Shown here: positions 36,001-41,707 of the stretch, in pieces
Layout: every line of letters starts with the position of its first letter
How positions within the stretch are numbered: position 1 is the stretch's first letter
Assembly (NCBI GenBank): GCA_905207625.1
Contig: CAJLLT010000010.1
Span: forward strand, 1-64,000
Direction of reading: 5' to 3'
DNA length: 64,000 nucleotides
Origin: an uncultured Eubacteriales bacterium
GTDB lineage: Bacteria; Bacillota; Clostridia; Oscillospirales; UBA644
Notes under the pieces: generated by a model
Databases searched by the model: none
Told to the model about the DNA's origin: nothing
Seen by the model: only the letters and a program-made list of their open reading frames with translations
Position numbers and translations under genes: made by a program

Positions 36001-36255
36001 GGATCCGGTCACGGGATCAAGATCATGAATGTTTTTTCCGTAGAAAACCATCTTTTTAGAACCGTCGGCCATTTCAAAAAACTTTTTGTCTGACTGACGC
36101 ATTTCCGGTATCTCTCGAAGATTTTCCGAAGCTTCGGCATTGTGATGTCCTACGTCGGGGACGGTAAGAATTTCTTCCTGACCGGGTGCCTCGGTATCTG
36201 CTTCAAAAATATTTGTGTTTTTGGCTTCAAAGCCGTTTTCAAAGTTTTTGTTCAT
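30085..36255 (-). CDS. Rhs1: giant RHS/YD-repeat polymorphic toxin with candidate PD-(D/E)xK nuclease tip
   Basis: 2056 residues from the ATG at 36255 (ribosome site aaagga); a longer frame exists but has no ribosome site. No Sec signal or membrane anchor: the first 50 residues are acidic and Asn-rich, followed by the motif FFEMADGSKKMVFYG (59-73) shared with Rhs2. Residues about 75-310 form the beta-rich part that ends FPVTIDPQVV and about 310-470 a DNRLRE-like domain. A carbohydrate-binding-like jellyroll lies near 870-1010 and a second near 1010-1160. YD repeats continue to the core end FSYCRNAPTVYVDANG near 1850. The tip (about 205 residues) has KRADIIRI, EIYEVKPISY and NQLGMYINLA, consistent with a PD-(D/E)xK nuclease, and a hydrophobic C-terminal helix. 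The repeats should form a cage around the toxin. It is the sixth gene of an operon with a phage-like lysis cassette. Confidence 0.88.
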   Translation of the reverse strand: MNKNFENGFEAKNTNIFEADTEAPGQEEILTVPDVGHHNAEASENLREIPEMRQSDKKFFEMADGSKKMVFYGKNIHDLDPVTGSFSDHDSSLSEDESGKFYTAKGEKFSAKFSKTAENDELFSIEKDGYRIDFFANRNAAEKNSVSRLEPELSEKSDKLTFTHAIRNADLDYSVESDRVKENIVIQSRQPSYRYRFKLRCDNLTPVFKAEQRQIKFYSENLTEVFCIPSPFMTDASGAASDGVFYEFTEGSGGIYDISVIADSEWINSEDRAFPVTIDPQVVISSNDGIRHYRISGHLLQSGGTGTMGGSYDTTVYFSVPIPEMPNNALVTGGKFCIHVEKMSAGGYYGAKLKLVSLSSEPREGMAAPGASFTLDTVDLTDETDYTLNCYSTVKNAVDEGETKVSLGLVLVAGSSYLTTPTVLLTTSGTNSPKLEISFTENKLPDTSASETLQDIANFGKVSLDMHNGNMFIDSPVFSWGGTRMPVSISAQYNSVLSDAEYNNNTDRGVVTADYSAMHLGKGWRYDFLQSLVPGRFVHDEKICTGYIFTDGNGKELKLKESTSKQTYIMRSYDETVTAPSTFVTVPCDYEGESVGKCEDGSKIIEIPGEETVITHYYNYCYNLYEDIDKTGYTYDPERRELTMDKEVLTFDDAGRLIRHCDGHGNARIYNYTSDRLTSVTDGAGRVFDLDWSEQGNLTSITSPDGASVSYTYTDGCLTGITYPNGQKICISYSGTRSLPSCILVKDAADNSLSRTDFTFSGSALRQVEEYGFLNGEPVPGHNAAYKYDTYANRTIVTNTFPADDGTDISVKTVYCYDDKGAISRQYSFFPDGIVPTSGVGGINPILGNGISVSKPIVNMLTNHNFETLDGWSAFGSGSASAQSFEDREKALYGSKVLRLSADSPDALGGVHSEGILLPAGEYTFSAYIRVISGFAEENNGVFLRIINSDGEVLAESERIATGEKFYTRLAASVTLDSTQSIAAAVGICGEGVAYADAAQLEVGTNPSRYNLISNSSFESEFAGWDKSNCDECLSISNEAFIQGGSSLKMYDKDSRPIEIVQQIRPNSFANVVETFTLSTWFKGFIGSSHVPAEISAKIHYKPGSSYSHSPEVHSQAVDIRTEDWQHVSMTFHKKRYKAIAYIEICLSEYSCDNPLLFDNIILTRDSIKTVQNEPEFKELYQTSATEEEETKVDDSDVVSKEDETSENFTEVLDEYGNPLTSTQFTGGLFGTYYRSYTYDENGNNVVSKTDERGYTMTYTVDEETSRITQATEASGTKTLYEYDNAGRQTKVTSKAPDGTELSHVDYAYSCLNKLTRITRGDGETYGMTYNEFHKLAGVGLLDGEGNLTPLTSYTYANGNGKLKTATYANGYTVTYNYNNYGQLITETWRNSSDIVEKRYKFSYEDQNNLAKVLDITEKRLYNYVYEDGILIKATESDVTVDENEYVTSKVIARTVRYTYDNDGNILKKHILFPDGTELVYKNEYHKDERANTSVTLPTGAISNSGKDHFGRKDFDELVLGKGFCYRKFDYVDGVIPDASVDGGTLRSAPTTNLISRLTFSDGRTIDYTYDAMSRITKIEDSVDGVSEYTYDAQGQLLTETKNGVTVNTMTYDGYGNILTKNGKVYTYGDPVWKDKLTSYDGNAITYDARGNALSLSGFTLSWSKGYRLKSAIGNGKNISYDYDVDGLRISKTVDGIKHRYFLYGSKILREIYESTIIDYLYNNEDAVCGLIYNSTPYYFKKNLQGDVIQIIDSAGNPVANYSYDAWGACTIESDTSDCEIATINPFRYRSYYQDNETGFFYLEHRYYCPEISRFLSIDSKFDGSRPGSFPSIFSYCRNAPTVYVDANGTSSMPFSELSYPGEIHYYVVLKVCKDGNEMGDGFFFPEVPIYSKRADIIRIRKTLPSEIYEVKPISYRKGYLTRRALNQLGMYINLAIRGKVDNKTEFVPGTYDFTGAFVVSRYFITYYTENGIIYYRFQMSDPDPSAVPVYDPADLKEKSYDRSKPKPKVTGDAPGLITEEFVTIVAACAGTLTMVFALNLQSETKTRTEYSCHVW

Positions 36256-36301
36256 TTCAATTGTCCTTTGTTTATAAATTAAAATTTTTGATATTCCGCA
36301 G

Positions 36302-36586
36302 TCATGGTCTGACAAGTATCCCGCTGCGGATAAAATTGCTTTCGTACTCTCTGTATTCATCATACAGCGCACGCTTTCTGCTTTCGTCTGCTGTGTCTGA
36401 ATCTTTTATGTATTTCTCGGAAAACTTTCTTTCAGCTTCGTATCCGGTGCAGGATTCAGCCAGCTGCAGGGCAAAACTTTCCCTACGGTTAAGGTGGTAA
36501 GTTATGTTCTTTTCCGTATCGGTTACCGTACATATCCCATAGCGGGATTTTCGTGTAAACCGGGGATTAAATGCCGGAGTTTTCAT
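36302..36586 (-). CDS. Small conserved protein between holin and Rhs1 (hypothetical)
   Basis: 94 residues, ATG preceded by aaaggag, overlapping the holin gene by 20 bases. Highly charged, with phrases GICTVTDTEKNITYHLNRRESFALQLAESC and a helical C-terminal half. No membrane segment. Position immediately upstream of Rhs1 (46-base gap) suggests an adaptor or chaperone for the toxin, by analogy with small proteins placed before Rhs genes elsewhere. That role is inference only. Confidence 0.7.
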   Translation of the reverse strand: MKTPAFNPRFTRKSRYGICTVTDTEKNITYHLNRRESFALQLAESCTGYEAERKFSEKYIKDSDTADESRKRALYDEYREYESNFIRSGILVRP

Positions 36587-36794
36587 TATCGCATTCTCCT
36601 TTGTTTTTCTTCGGCAGATTCATTATGGCCGCAAGTCCTGCCGCAATTGCCGAAATACAAAGTCCGGCGAGCGCGGTTTTCAGATAGTCAATATCCTCAC
36701 TGTTTGAGGATACTATGTACACAAGATTCGTGGCGATGTAACCTGCCGCCGCCTGAATGAAAGTTCTTGCGGCTCTGATAATTGCTTCTCTCAT
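36567..36794 (-). CDS. Holin-like small membrane protein
   Basis: 75 residues from the ATG at 36794 (strong aaggagg upstream). Two hydrophobic segments, about 7-28 (TFIQAAAGYIATNLVYIV) and 37-58 (ALAGLCISAIAAGLAAIM), with a charged C-terminal tail (PKKNKG). This is the layout of short phage holins (r1t-like). It follows the amidase gene by 4 bases. Holins form membrane pores that let muralytic enzymes or, in holin-based export systems, large toxins cross the membrane. Confidence 0.78.
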   Translation of the reverse strand: MREAIIRAARTFIQAAAGYIATNLVYIVSSNSEDIDYLKTALAGLCISAIAAGLAAIMNLPKKNKGECDNENSGI

Positions 36795-36798
36795 AGAT

Positions 36799-37494
36799 CT
36801 AAACCTCCTTATACTCAAGTATTTTTCTGACATTTTGCCTGAAATCGTCCATTGTTTTCCCGAATTTCTTCAACCAGTTTTCAGGGTCGCCGTGATCACT
36901 TGCAAAGCCCTGCCGATGCGCCTCTTTATGCGAACATATGTCGTCCGGGGAAAGACCGAGTTTTAGGCACAGATACGCGCAGAATTCCTCTGCGACACCG
37001 AAAGCCTGACGGAAATAATGTTCATCATTGAGCCCGTCTTCGCATATTTCGAACTGTATGTGAGCTGTGGGATTGTAGTTGTAGGATCCGTTTTTTCCGC
37101 CGCCACAACCCCAACAGCAGATGTCAAAGGGGAGAGTCTGGTATACGGCAACGGATCCGTCTGCGGCTTTACCGATAAATGCGTGCATTGAAACCTCGTA
37201 ATTCGTCCTTACCGGCTTCTTGCTTTTATCCCGTACTCCCACCGTTTTTGTCCCATCCGGATAAACATACATCCTGGGCTGATTCCAATGATTGGAATAT
37301 CTGTTTTTCCCAAGGTGTCCGATGATCTCGTTGTAGCCGCATTGACCTTTGACCGGCTGTACATAGCGTTTAAGGTATGGATTATTTGCTCCTGTACTGT
37401 GGACAACTATTCCGGAAGGTTTGGGGTATATCTTTTTTGCTGCCTTGAAGCTGTCGTTTTCGGTAAAATACATTTGCGGATAATCATTTTTCAT
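36799..37494 (-). CDS. N-acetylmuramoyl-L-alanine amidase (Amidase_2, phage endolysin type)
   Basis: 231 residues, no signal peptide. Zinc ligands of the PGRP/T7-lysozyme fold are visible: His in GIVVHSTG (H32), His in NPTAHIQFEICED near 143, and the HKEAHRQGFASDHGDPENW block near 185-203. It cleaves the amide bond between MurNAc and L-alanine. The lack of a signal and the adjacent holin and XhlA-like genes indicate holin-dependent release, as in phages. It overlaps the XhlA-like stop by 4 bases (ATGA). Confidence 0.92.
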   Translation of the reverse strand: MKNDYPQMYFTENDSFKAAKKIYPKPSGIVVHSTGANNPYLKRYVQPVKGQCGYNEIIGHLGKNRYSNHWNQPRMYVYPDGTKTVGVRDKSKKPVRTNYEVSMHAFIGKAADGSVAVYQTLPFDICCWGCGGGKNGSYNYNPTAHIQFEICEDGLNDEHYFRQAFGVAEEFCAYLCLKLGLSPDDICSHKEAHRQGFASDHGDPENWLKKFGKTMDDFRQNVRKILEYKEV

Positions 37495-37799
37495 TCTCCT
37501 GTCCGGCTTTTTGTCATGATCTGGTTTATCAGATGATGGGCCTGTTTGTTTGACTCCTCGACGGTTGTCAGTCTTGTCATGATCTCAATGTTTTTCTCTT
37601 CCTGCTTGTCCTGCTTGCGTTTGATGTCGTCGACTCCGGATTTGATGTATCCGAGTTCTGTCAGGACCGCACCGTCCTGCTTCGCTTCTTTTCTTTCATC
37701 CCGGGACCTGTTCCGTTCAAAGGCTATATATCCGAAAATTATAGCCGCCGCCGTTCCCAGAATCCCGAATATTGCGGTGATATAGTTGATTGTCTGCAT
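37491..37799 (-). CDS. XhlA-like membrane protein of a lysis cassette
   Basis: 102 residues: one N-terminal membrane segment (about 5-26, YITAIFGILGTAAAIIFGYIAF), then a long charged coiled coil (about 30-90, with IKRKQDKQEEKNIEIMTRLTTVEE). The order XhlA-like, amidase, holin recalls the PBSX xhlA-xhlB-xlyA lysis module of Bacillus. It begins 4 bases after the metallophosphoesterase stop. No phage head, tail or integrase gene lies in the window. Confidence 0.75.
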   Translation of the reverse strand: MQTINYITAIFGILGTAAAIIFGYIAFERNRSRDERKEAKQDGAVLTELGYIKSGVDDIKRKQDKQEEKNIEIMTRLTTVEESNKQAHHLINQIMTKSRTGE

Positions 37800-37803
37800 T
37801 TTT

Positions 37804-38529
37804 TCATTTCCTCGGAAATTCCACGATCCGGTCGTAAAGCATTTCTGTTTTTCCGATTTTTTTGTTTACGGGCCAGTGCCCTGAAAACCAATGCCGGAAG
37901 TCTGACTTGCTCCGTATACGGTCAAGCCATCTTTCGGTAGAAAAGTTTTTAACCGGCGGGATGTCTTCCTTCATTTGATGCGGTATGACGCTGTAGGGCA
38001 GGGTATGACTCAGTATTACATCGACCTTTCCTCCCAGCCGGCTGATCTTGTCTTCCACTCTTTTTTTTGCCGCCGCGCCTATTTCTCCGTCATAGCCCCA
38101 GAATTCGGTTTCCGGGGTATTTTCGAAGGTGTCGCAGTTCATGCTTTCTCCGATAACCAGGGTGTTCATTTTGTGTAGAATGTATATTTCCCCCATAAAA
38201 CTGCACAGAATGTTTGGGTATTCAGGCTGAAAAAGTGCGAGACCTTTGTTGAAAATGACGGGTTCATAGGATTTTATGTTTTCCGGTGGATTGTCCTTGT
38301 CTCCCTGTAGCAGAAGGAAGGTGACTTTAACTCCGGAAAGCTTTTTTTTCAATCGCTCGTCTCTGCGATCGCCATAGTAGTTGATGCCTGCGTCGCCAAG
38401 GATTATCATAATGTCATCGCGCACGGTTTTTTCTTTTTTGCAAAACTTTATAATGCCTGAGAGGTCCCTGTGCTGTCCGACCGCAGCTATGAATATACGC
38501 TGCTCCTTTTTCTCTGTCTTTTTTTTCAC
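37804..38529 (-). CDS. Metallophosphoesterase-like protein
   Basis: 241 residues, probable GTG start with gaaagga 11 bases upstream. Motifs follow the calcineurin-like order: VGQHRDL (replacing the usual GDxHG), GDAGINYYGD (45-54), LLQGDKDN (GNHD-like), VILSHTLPY, and WFSGHWPVNK. The first motif lacks the aspartate-histidine pair, so one metal site may be altered. It leads the Rhs1 operon. Its job there is unknown; related phosphoesterases occur beside phage and toxin genes. Confidence 0.78.
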   Translation of the reverse strand: MKKKTEKKEQRIFIAAVGQHRDLSGIIKFCKKEKTVRDDIMIILGDAGINYYGDRRDERLKKKLSGVKVTFLLLQGDKDNPPENIKSYEPVIFNKGLALFQPEYPNILCSFMGEIYILHKMNTLVIGESMNCDTFENTPETEFWGYDGEIGAAAKKRVEDKISRLGGKVDVILSHTLPYSVIPHQMKEDIPPVKNFSTERWLDRIRSKSDFRHWFSGHWPVNKKIGKTEMLYDRIVEFPRK

Positions 38530-38581
38530 GTCATACGGTGTTCCTTTCTTTTGAATTTGTTTTTTTCTCTCCGCTGTTATG

Positions 38582-38587
38582 ATTATA
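38582..38587 (-). promoter_or_regulatory. Possible -10 box for the Rhs1 operon
   Basis: TATAAT on the minus strand 53 bases before the GTG, but no -35 match at the right distance (CAGAGA). The operon may depend on an activator or a different sigma factor, or the true promoter lies elsewhere. Confidence 0.35.
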
Positions 38588-38638
38588 TAACGTAAGGAGG
38601 ACAGTCTCTGACCGGTTTGGTCCTGAAAACGAAAAAAA

Positions 38639-38668
38639 TCCCCGTCTGCCGTATCGGCAGACGGGGCA
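38639..38668 (-). terminator. Terminator upstream of the Rhs1 operon
   Basis: ccccgtctgcc and ggcagacgggg with loop; on the minus strand it is followed by attttttt. It shields the Rhs1 operon from transcription coming from the array at 39-43 kb. Confidence 0.9.
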
Positions 38669-38729
38669 ATATTTTAATTGACCTTCATCGGTGAGTGAAT
38701 TTGCCTAATATTGACTTTATAAATATTGA

Positions 38730-38772
38730 AAGGACTCCGACCGGAAAACATTTCTTTCCGGTCGGAGTCCTT
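38730..38772 (-). terminator. Strong stem-loop, second insulating terminator
   Basis: aggactccgaccggaaa and tttccggtcggagtcct form a 17-pair stem with a short loop; the minus-strand tail is ttcaatattt. It lies about 130 bases after the promoter at 38907-38935 with no ORF between. The rest of 38530-39166 is intergenic. Confidence 0.85.
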
Positions 38773-38906
38773 TGATCGCAGGCTGTTATATCCATAAGGA
38801 TGTCTCCGGGAACAGTGCAAAGGTATCAATGACATCGACAAAATAAGTATACGTTTATTGAGCGGAAAGTGAAATTATCAAGATAATTTCTTTTAATTCT
38901 ATTTAA

Positions 38907-38935
38907 ACTATATCATACAAAACGCGGTTTATCAA
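38907..38935 (-). promoter_or_regulatory. Orphan promoter, array linker copy
   Basis: Minus strand: TTGATA (38935-38930), 17-base spacer, TATAGT (38912-38907). It belongs to the same linker family as 41167-41195 and 43221-43249 and is again preceded by a gcccc-stem terminator, but no toxin tip follows. Confidence 0.75.
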
Positions 38936-38964
38936 GTGAAATCGGGAAAACGTATGCAAAAAAA

Positions 38965-38996
38965 GTGCCCCGGGAGAATCAGATACCTCCGGGGCA
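38965..38996 (-). terminator. Terminator, array linker copy
   Basis: tgccccggagg and cctcccggggca on the minus strand, followed by cttttttt. It ends the transcript of the 39167-39484 gene. Confidence 0.88.
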
Positions 38997-39166
38997 GAAA
39001 AGAAAGGATAGGGATAAGCAGTATCAGAATTTACTTGTGGTTGTCACCACTCACAGGAATGGGACAAAGCTCAAGCCATTTTAAAGATTTCGGTAATAGT
39101 TTTGGGAGGTATCGTTGTATTATGAGGCAACTCTCGCCGGCACAGCGCAATAGCCGGGTGAAACCG

Positions 39167-39484
39167 TTACACTGTAATAATATTGTTCTCAATTGCATTT
39201 CTAAGCCATTCCGCCGCACTACGGATATTGTCTCGGGGCTTTCTTAGTCTTTGTTCAAATTCATCCTTGTATTCTATGGCATCGAATCCCAACGAATCGT
39301 GATCGTCTACCAGTATAGTAATGTGGTCTTTAACTTGCTCATCATAGATGACCATAATGTTTTTATTTGGATTTGTCCAGAGAATGTAGTAATATGCCCC
39401 ATGCTTCTGTTTCAATGTTATTTTAAATCCGTATGTCTCTGCTAAAAACCAAAATTCCTTTTTTAAAGTCGCATATCTCCCCAT
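39167..39484 (-). CDS. Hypothetical protein, orphan immunity candidate
   Basis: 105 residues from ATG 39484 (gggaata upstream); an in-frame start 30 bases earlier is less well placed. Small and soluble, with TLKKEFWFLAETYGFKITLKQKHGAYY and a charged helical tail (RDNIRSAAEWLRNAIENN). No family recognised. It lies behind a stretch whose minus-strand reading (ETAGVASLTGAYAKEVALTMGYEF) looks like the worn end of a toxin tip, which is why I suggest an immunity gene left behind after its toxin decayed. Confidence 0.55.
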   Translation of the reverse strand: MGRYATLKKEFWFLAETYGFKITLKQKHGAYYYILWTNPNKNIMVIYDEQVKDHITILVDDHDSLGFDAIEYKDEFEQRLRKPRDNIRSAAEWLRNAIENNIITV

Positions 39485-39786
39485 AATCTTATTCCCCGTC
39501 GTCACATTAACCAAACATAATATAAAAATTCATATCCCATTGTGAGAGCTACTTCCTTTGCGTATGCTCCAGTTAGAGAAGCCACTCCAGCTGTTTCCTC
39601 ATTTAAATGCAAGTCTCAATTTTGAATGTTTACATATCACAGGTTATCCGCTATGCGCCAGCAAGCATCACCGTTGTGATACCACAGCTCTTGTCAGGAG
39701 TACTCCTGATGAAACCCTTAAAGGCAGGGGATTTTATCCCATCAGTTTACCTTTTGTCCCCAAAAGGCGTTGCTTGCTGGTATATG
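39485..39786. other. Degenerate stretch with hairpins, possible tip remnant or mobile-element relic
   Basis: No intact gene. Contains an inverted pair ccagcaagca (39657-39668) and tgcttgctgg (39770-39780), and small hairpins tcaggagtactcctga (39698-39713) and gggattttatccc (39736-39749). The part next to 39490-39600 may be a worn toxin tip. Confidence 0.4.
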
Positions 39787-40098
39787 TTATTTGCGATACT
39801 GAATCAATATAGATTCCACAAGTATTGCAAGTCGATAGTACACTACTAATTCATCCTTTTCCATTCCTGTTGATTGATTTATCAATTCTGAAAAAGCAGC
39901 TTTTTCGGTTTTAGAAATAATCTCACTCGATGGGAGTTCGATGAATTTTGCTCGATTTATCAATTGAGAGCAATATCCCCCTACAACAGAATCAATAACC
40001 ATAAGTTCTGGAGAATTTCTACGAATTACCATAGGAATACTTGAGTTCAAAAATGCTTTCAAAATGTACTCGTGCTGTTTGCTTTTCATTAGATTCAC
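39787..40098 (-). CDS. Immunity candidate, second copy (paralogue of the 40164-40490 gene)
   Basis: 103 residues. It aligns by eye with the gene just upstream: ILKAFLNSSIPMVIRR versus ILREFLRIPIPAYIRT at the N-terminus, then a shared aspartate and glycine in VIDSVVGGY versus LLDCYEIGF, and a helical C-terminus. The two stand in tandem 65 bases apart behind a single toxin tip, as if the immunity gene was kept when an earlier toxin was lost or was duplicated to widen protection. No known family recognised. Confidence 0.6.
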   Translation of the reverse strand: MNLMKSKQHEYILKAFLNSSIPMVIRRNSPELMVIDSVVGGYCSQLINRAKFIELPSSEIISKTEKAAFSELINQSTGMEKDELVVYYRLAILVESILIQYRK

Positions 40099-40163
40099 CT
40101 ATACCAAAACGTTAGATTGCTCCTGCAGGGCAAACAAACCAAAATTATGTGTCCAATTTCAAC

Positions 40164-40490
40164 TTACTCAAAATGGGACTTAAGCACACTCAGCGCTTTT
40201 AAAAAGCAAGTGCAATAATCCCTAACGCTCCTGTCTAAATCGGTATTCTGAATGTCCAATAGAACCTTCTCATAATCGCGGCTGAATATAACACTTTTAC
40301 CGTCTCCCCATGGTGATGCATTTGGATTAATCTTTTTCCCCCTCAGTAAGTCATTTGCAAAAGTAAAACCTATCTCGTAGCAATCCAGAAGATCGAATTC
40401 TCCCCTCTCATGTGTGCGAATGTACGCCGGGATCGGAATTCTCAAAAACTCACGAAGTATCTTGGTCTCTTCGTTACTTAGTCTCTCCAT
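40164..40490 (-). CDS. Immunity candidate for the 40500-40889 toxin tip
   Basis: 108 residues, soluble, starting 9 bases after the tip stop. Phrases: ETKILREFLRIPIPAYIRTHERGEF, then a C-terminal helical part (SVRDYCTCFLKALSVL). Its tandem paralogue follows. Immunity is inferred from position, size and coupling. Confidence 0.65.
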   Translation of the reverse strand: MERLSNEETKILREFLRIPIPAYIRTHERGEFDLLDCYEIGFTFANDLLRGKKINPNASPWGDGKSVIFSRDYEKVLLDIQNTDLDRSVRDYCTCFLKALSVLKSHFE

Positions 40491-40499
40491 TTTCAGCCC

Positions 40500-40889
40500 T
40501 CACTGATAAAAGAATGAGCGAATCATACCGGACGGCGAATAGAATCCTCCTACACCCACGTCTTTCAATCTCAAACTACCTGAACTCATTGGTTTGCCCA
40601 TTCCGTTACTATTGTTCCACAACTCAAGCGCATCATCTGTATAGGTAATAACGTTCTTTGTCATCGCCTTTTTTCCTTCTTTTAAGACATGTCTTTCGTA
40701 ATGATCTGACATATTTGTCCACGGACCGCCCTTAGAGGATGAATCCCATGCTTGTGCTGCTTTTTCAACTTTTAGTGCGCTACCAGCCGCACCTGTTATT
40801 GCGCCTGTGACGGCACCTGACAATGCCCCGTCGCCCATTCCGTTAAGTGCGGCCGTGCCTGCTCCGCTCCAACTGCCGGTAGACACCAT
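40500..40889 (-). CDS. Orphan Rhs tip, candidate BECR-fold RNase toxin
   Basis: 129 residues from ATG 40889. The first 45 residues are glycine/alanine-rich linker (GAVTGAITGAAGSAL). The C-terminal part, SDHYERHVLKEG, then YTDDALELWNNS, then FYSPSGMIRSFF, has the His-x-x-x-His-x-x-x-Gly start and the G-x-IRSFF end seen in several barnase/EndoU/RelE-like nuclease toxins. This is recognition by eye and could be wrong. Two bases upstream lies the TAG that ends a stump of Rhs core, so the tip has been cut off from its delivery protein. Confidence 0.6.
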   Translation of the reverse strand: MVSTGSWSGAGTAALNGMGDGALSGAVTGAITGAAGSALKVEKAAQAWDSSSKGGPWTNMSDHYERHVLKEGKKAMTKNVITYTDDALELWNNSNGMGKPMSSGSLRLKDVGVGGFYSPSGMIRSFFYQ

Positions 40890-40890
40890 G

Positions 40891-41061
40891 CTAACGCTTG
40901 TTCAGATAATATAACCCTGTATCCCTATCGAAGTAGTAGCTTCTGTAGCGGATGGGGTTAACCGTGGCAATACCAACGAAATCTTCGGAAGAGGTGGAAT
41001 CAGAGGTTGCGGTGCATTTACCCCGGGCGTCGTAGTCGTGACGGGCGGCTTTAACCTCATT
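40891..41061 (-). pseudogene. Rhs core stump before the orphan tip
   Basis: The minus-strand frame (NEVKAARHDYDARGKCTATS, then IATVNPIRYRSYYFD and TGLYYLNKR) is the penultimate Rhs core block, ended by a TAG. It has no start codon. The same block, with small differences, lies at 42970-43115. Confidence 0.8.
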
Positions 41062-41166
41062 TCAATCCGTTATCTTGGGCGTAGTTTAGCGATATTCCGT
41101 CAGAGAAACGTCCGTCTTTATAAGTTGGAGAATCTTGGAATATCTGAGGGTTTTTGTCTTATTTGA

Positions 41167-41195
41167 ATTATATCATACAATATACAGCTTGTCAA
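41167..41195 (-). promoter_or_regulatory. Consensus promoter in linker copy B
   Basis: Minus strand: TTGACA (41195-41190), 17-base spacer, TATAAT (41172-41167). It would drive the core stump, the BECR-like tip and its immunity genes. Confidence 0.88.
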
Positions 41196-41223
41196 GGGAA
41201 ATTTGGAAAATATATGAAAAAAG

Positions 41224-41259
41224 TGCCCCGCAGGGAGATAGAAGTCTCCGGGCGGGGCA
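41224..41259 (-). terminator. Terminator in linker copy B
   Basis: tgccccgcccggaga and tccctgcggggca on the minus strand followed by cttttttc. Confidence 0.85.
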
Positions 41260-41344
41260 AATAAATAAAGAAAAGGATTAGGGTACACAAATTCAAAACC
41301 AAGAAAAACAAAATAAAATGCAATTATTTAAGGGGGACAAATAA

Positions 41345-41465
41345 CACAGTGGAAACAGCGTTGCTGATGGGTGCGTGTGCTTTACCTCTCTTTGGGGGTT
41401 GCCCCGCACAGAAGAGAGTTTAGTGAGTCTGTGCGGGGCAGAAAAGAAAGGATAGGGATAGTAAT
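41345..41465. repeat. 110-bp hairpin repeat, copy 1
   Basis: gtggaaa...gttgccccgcacagaagag and ctgtgcggggcagaaaagaaaggataggg. The stem gccccgcacag/ctgtgcggggc is perfect. Further copies lie at 43405-43515 and 43575-43685, with a partial one at 43790-43860. Confidence 0.75.
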
Positions 41466-41707
41466 GTTAAAATATATTTGTGTCGATTACGCACAAAATA
41501 GATAGATTTAAAGTCTTTGTATGTCTAGACGACAAGTGTAGAGGTATCACAACGGCGATTGTCAGGAAAATCCTGAAACCTCTTTTTACTGTCGGCTCAA
41601 CCTAAATAGAACATATTTGCAGTCATTTTGGGTGTCACTGAATAGCTGCAACAATGATAAATGACAGGAATTCCCCAATGTTTAGAGGTCTGCGGGAGTA
41701 ATGTAAA

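Larger units (their letters stand above)
40903..41325. repeat. 420-bp linker repeat, copy B
   Basis: Contains, in minus-strand order, the terminator (41224-41259), the promoter (41167-41195), a 100-base leader and the Rhs core stump. It is about 90 percent identical by eye to copy A at 42955-43375. The stretch 41080-41707 holds only this linker, the hairpin at 41401-41440 and a plus-strand stem (agaggt...acctctttttac, 41540-41590); no gene seen. Confidence 0.82.

Noticed and set aside
36302..38529. Complete prophage
   Set aside because: Only lysis-type genes are present; no capsid, tail, terminase, integrase or repressor in the window.
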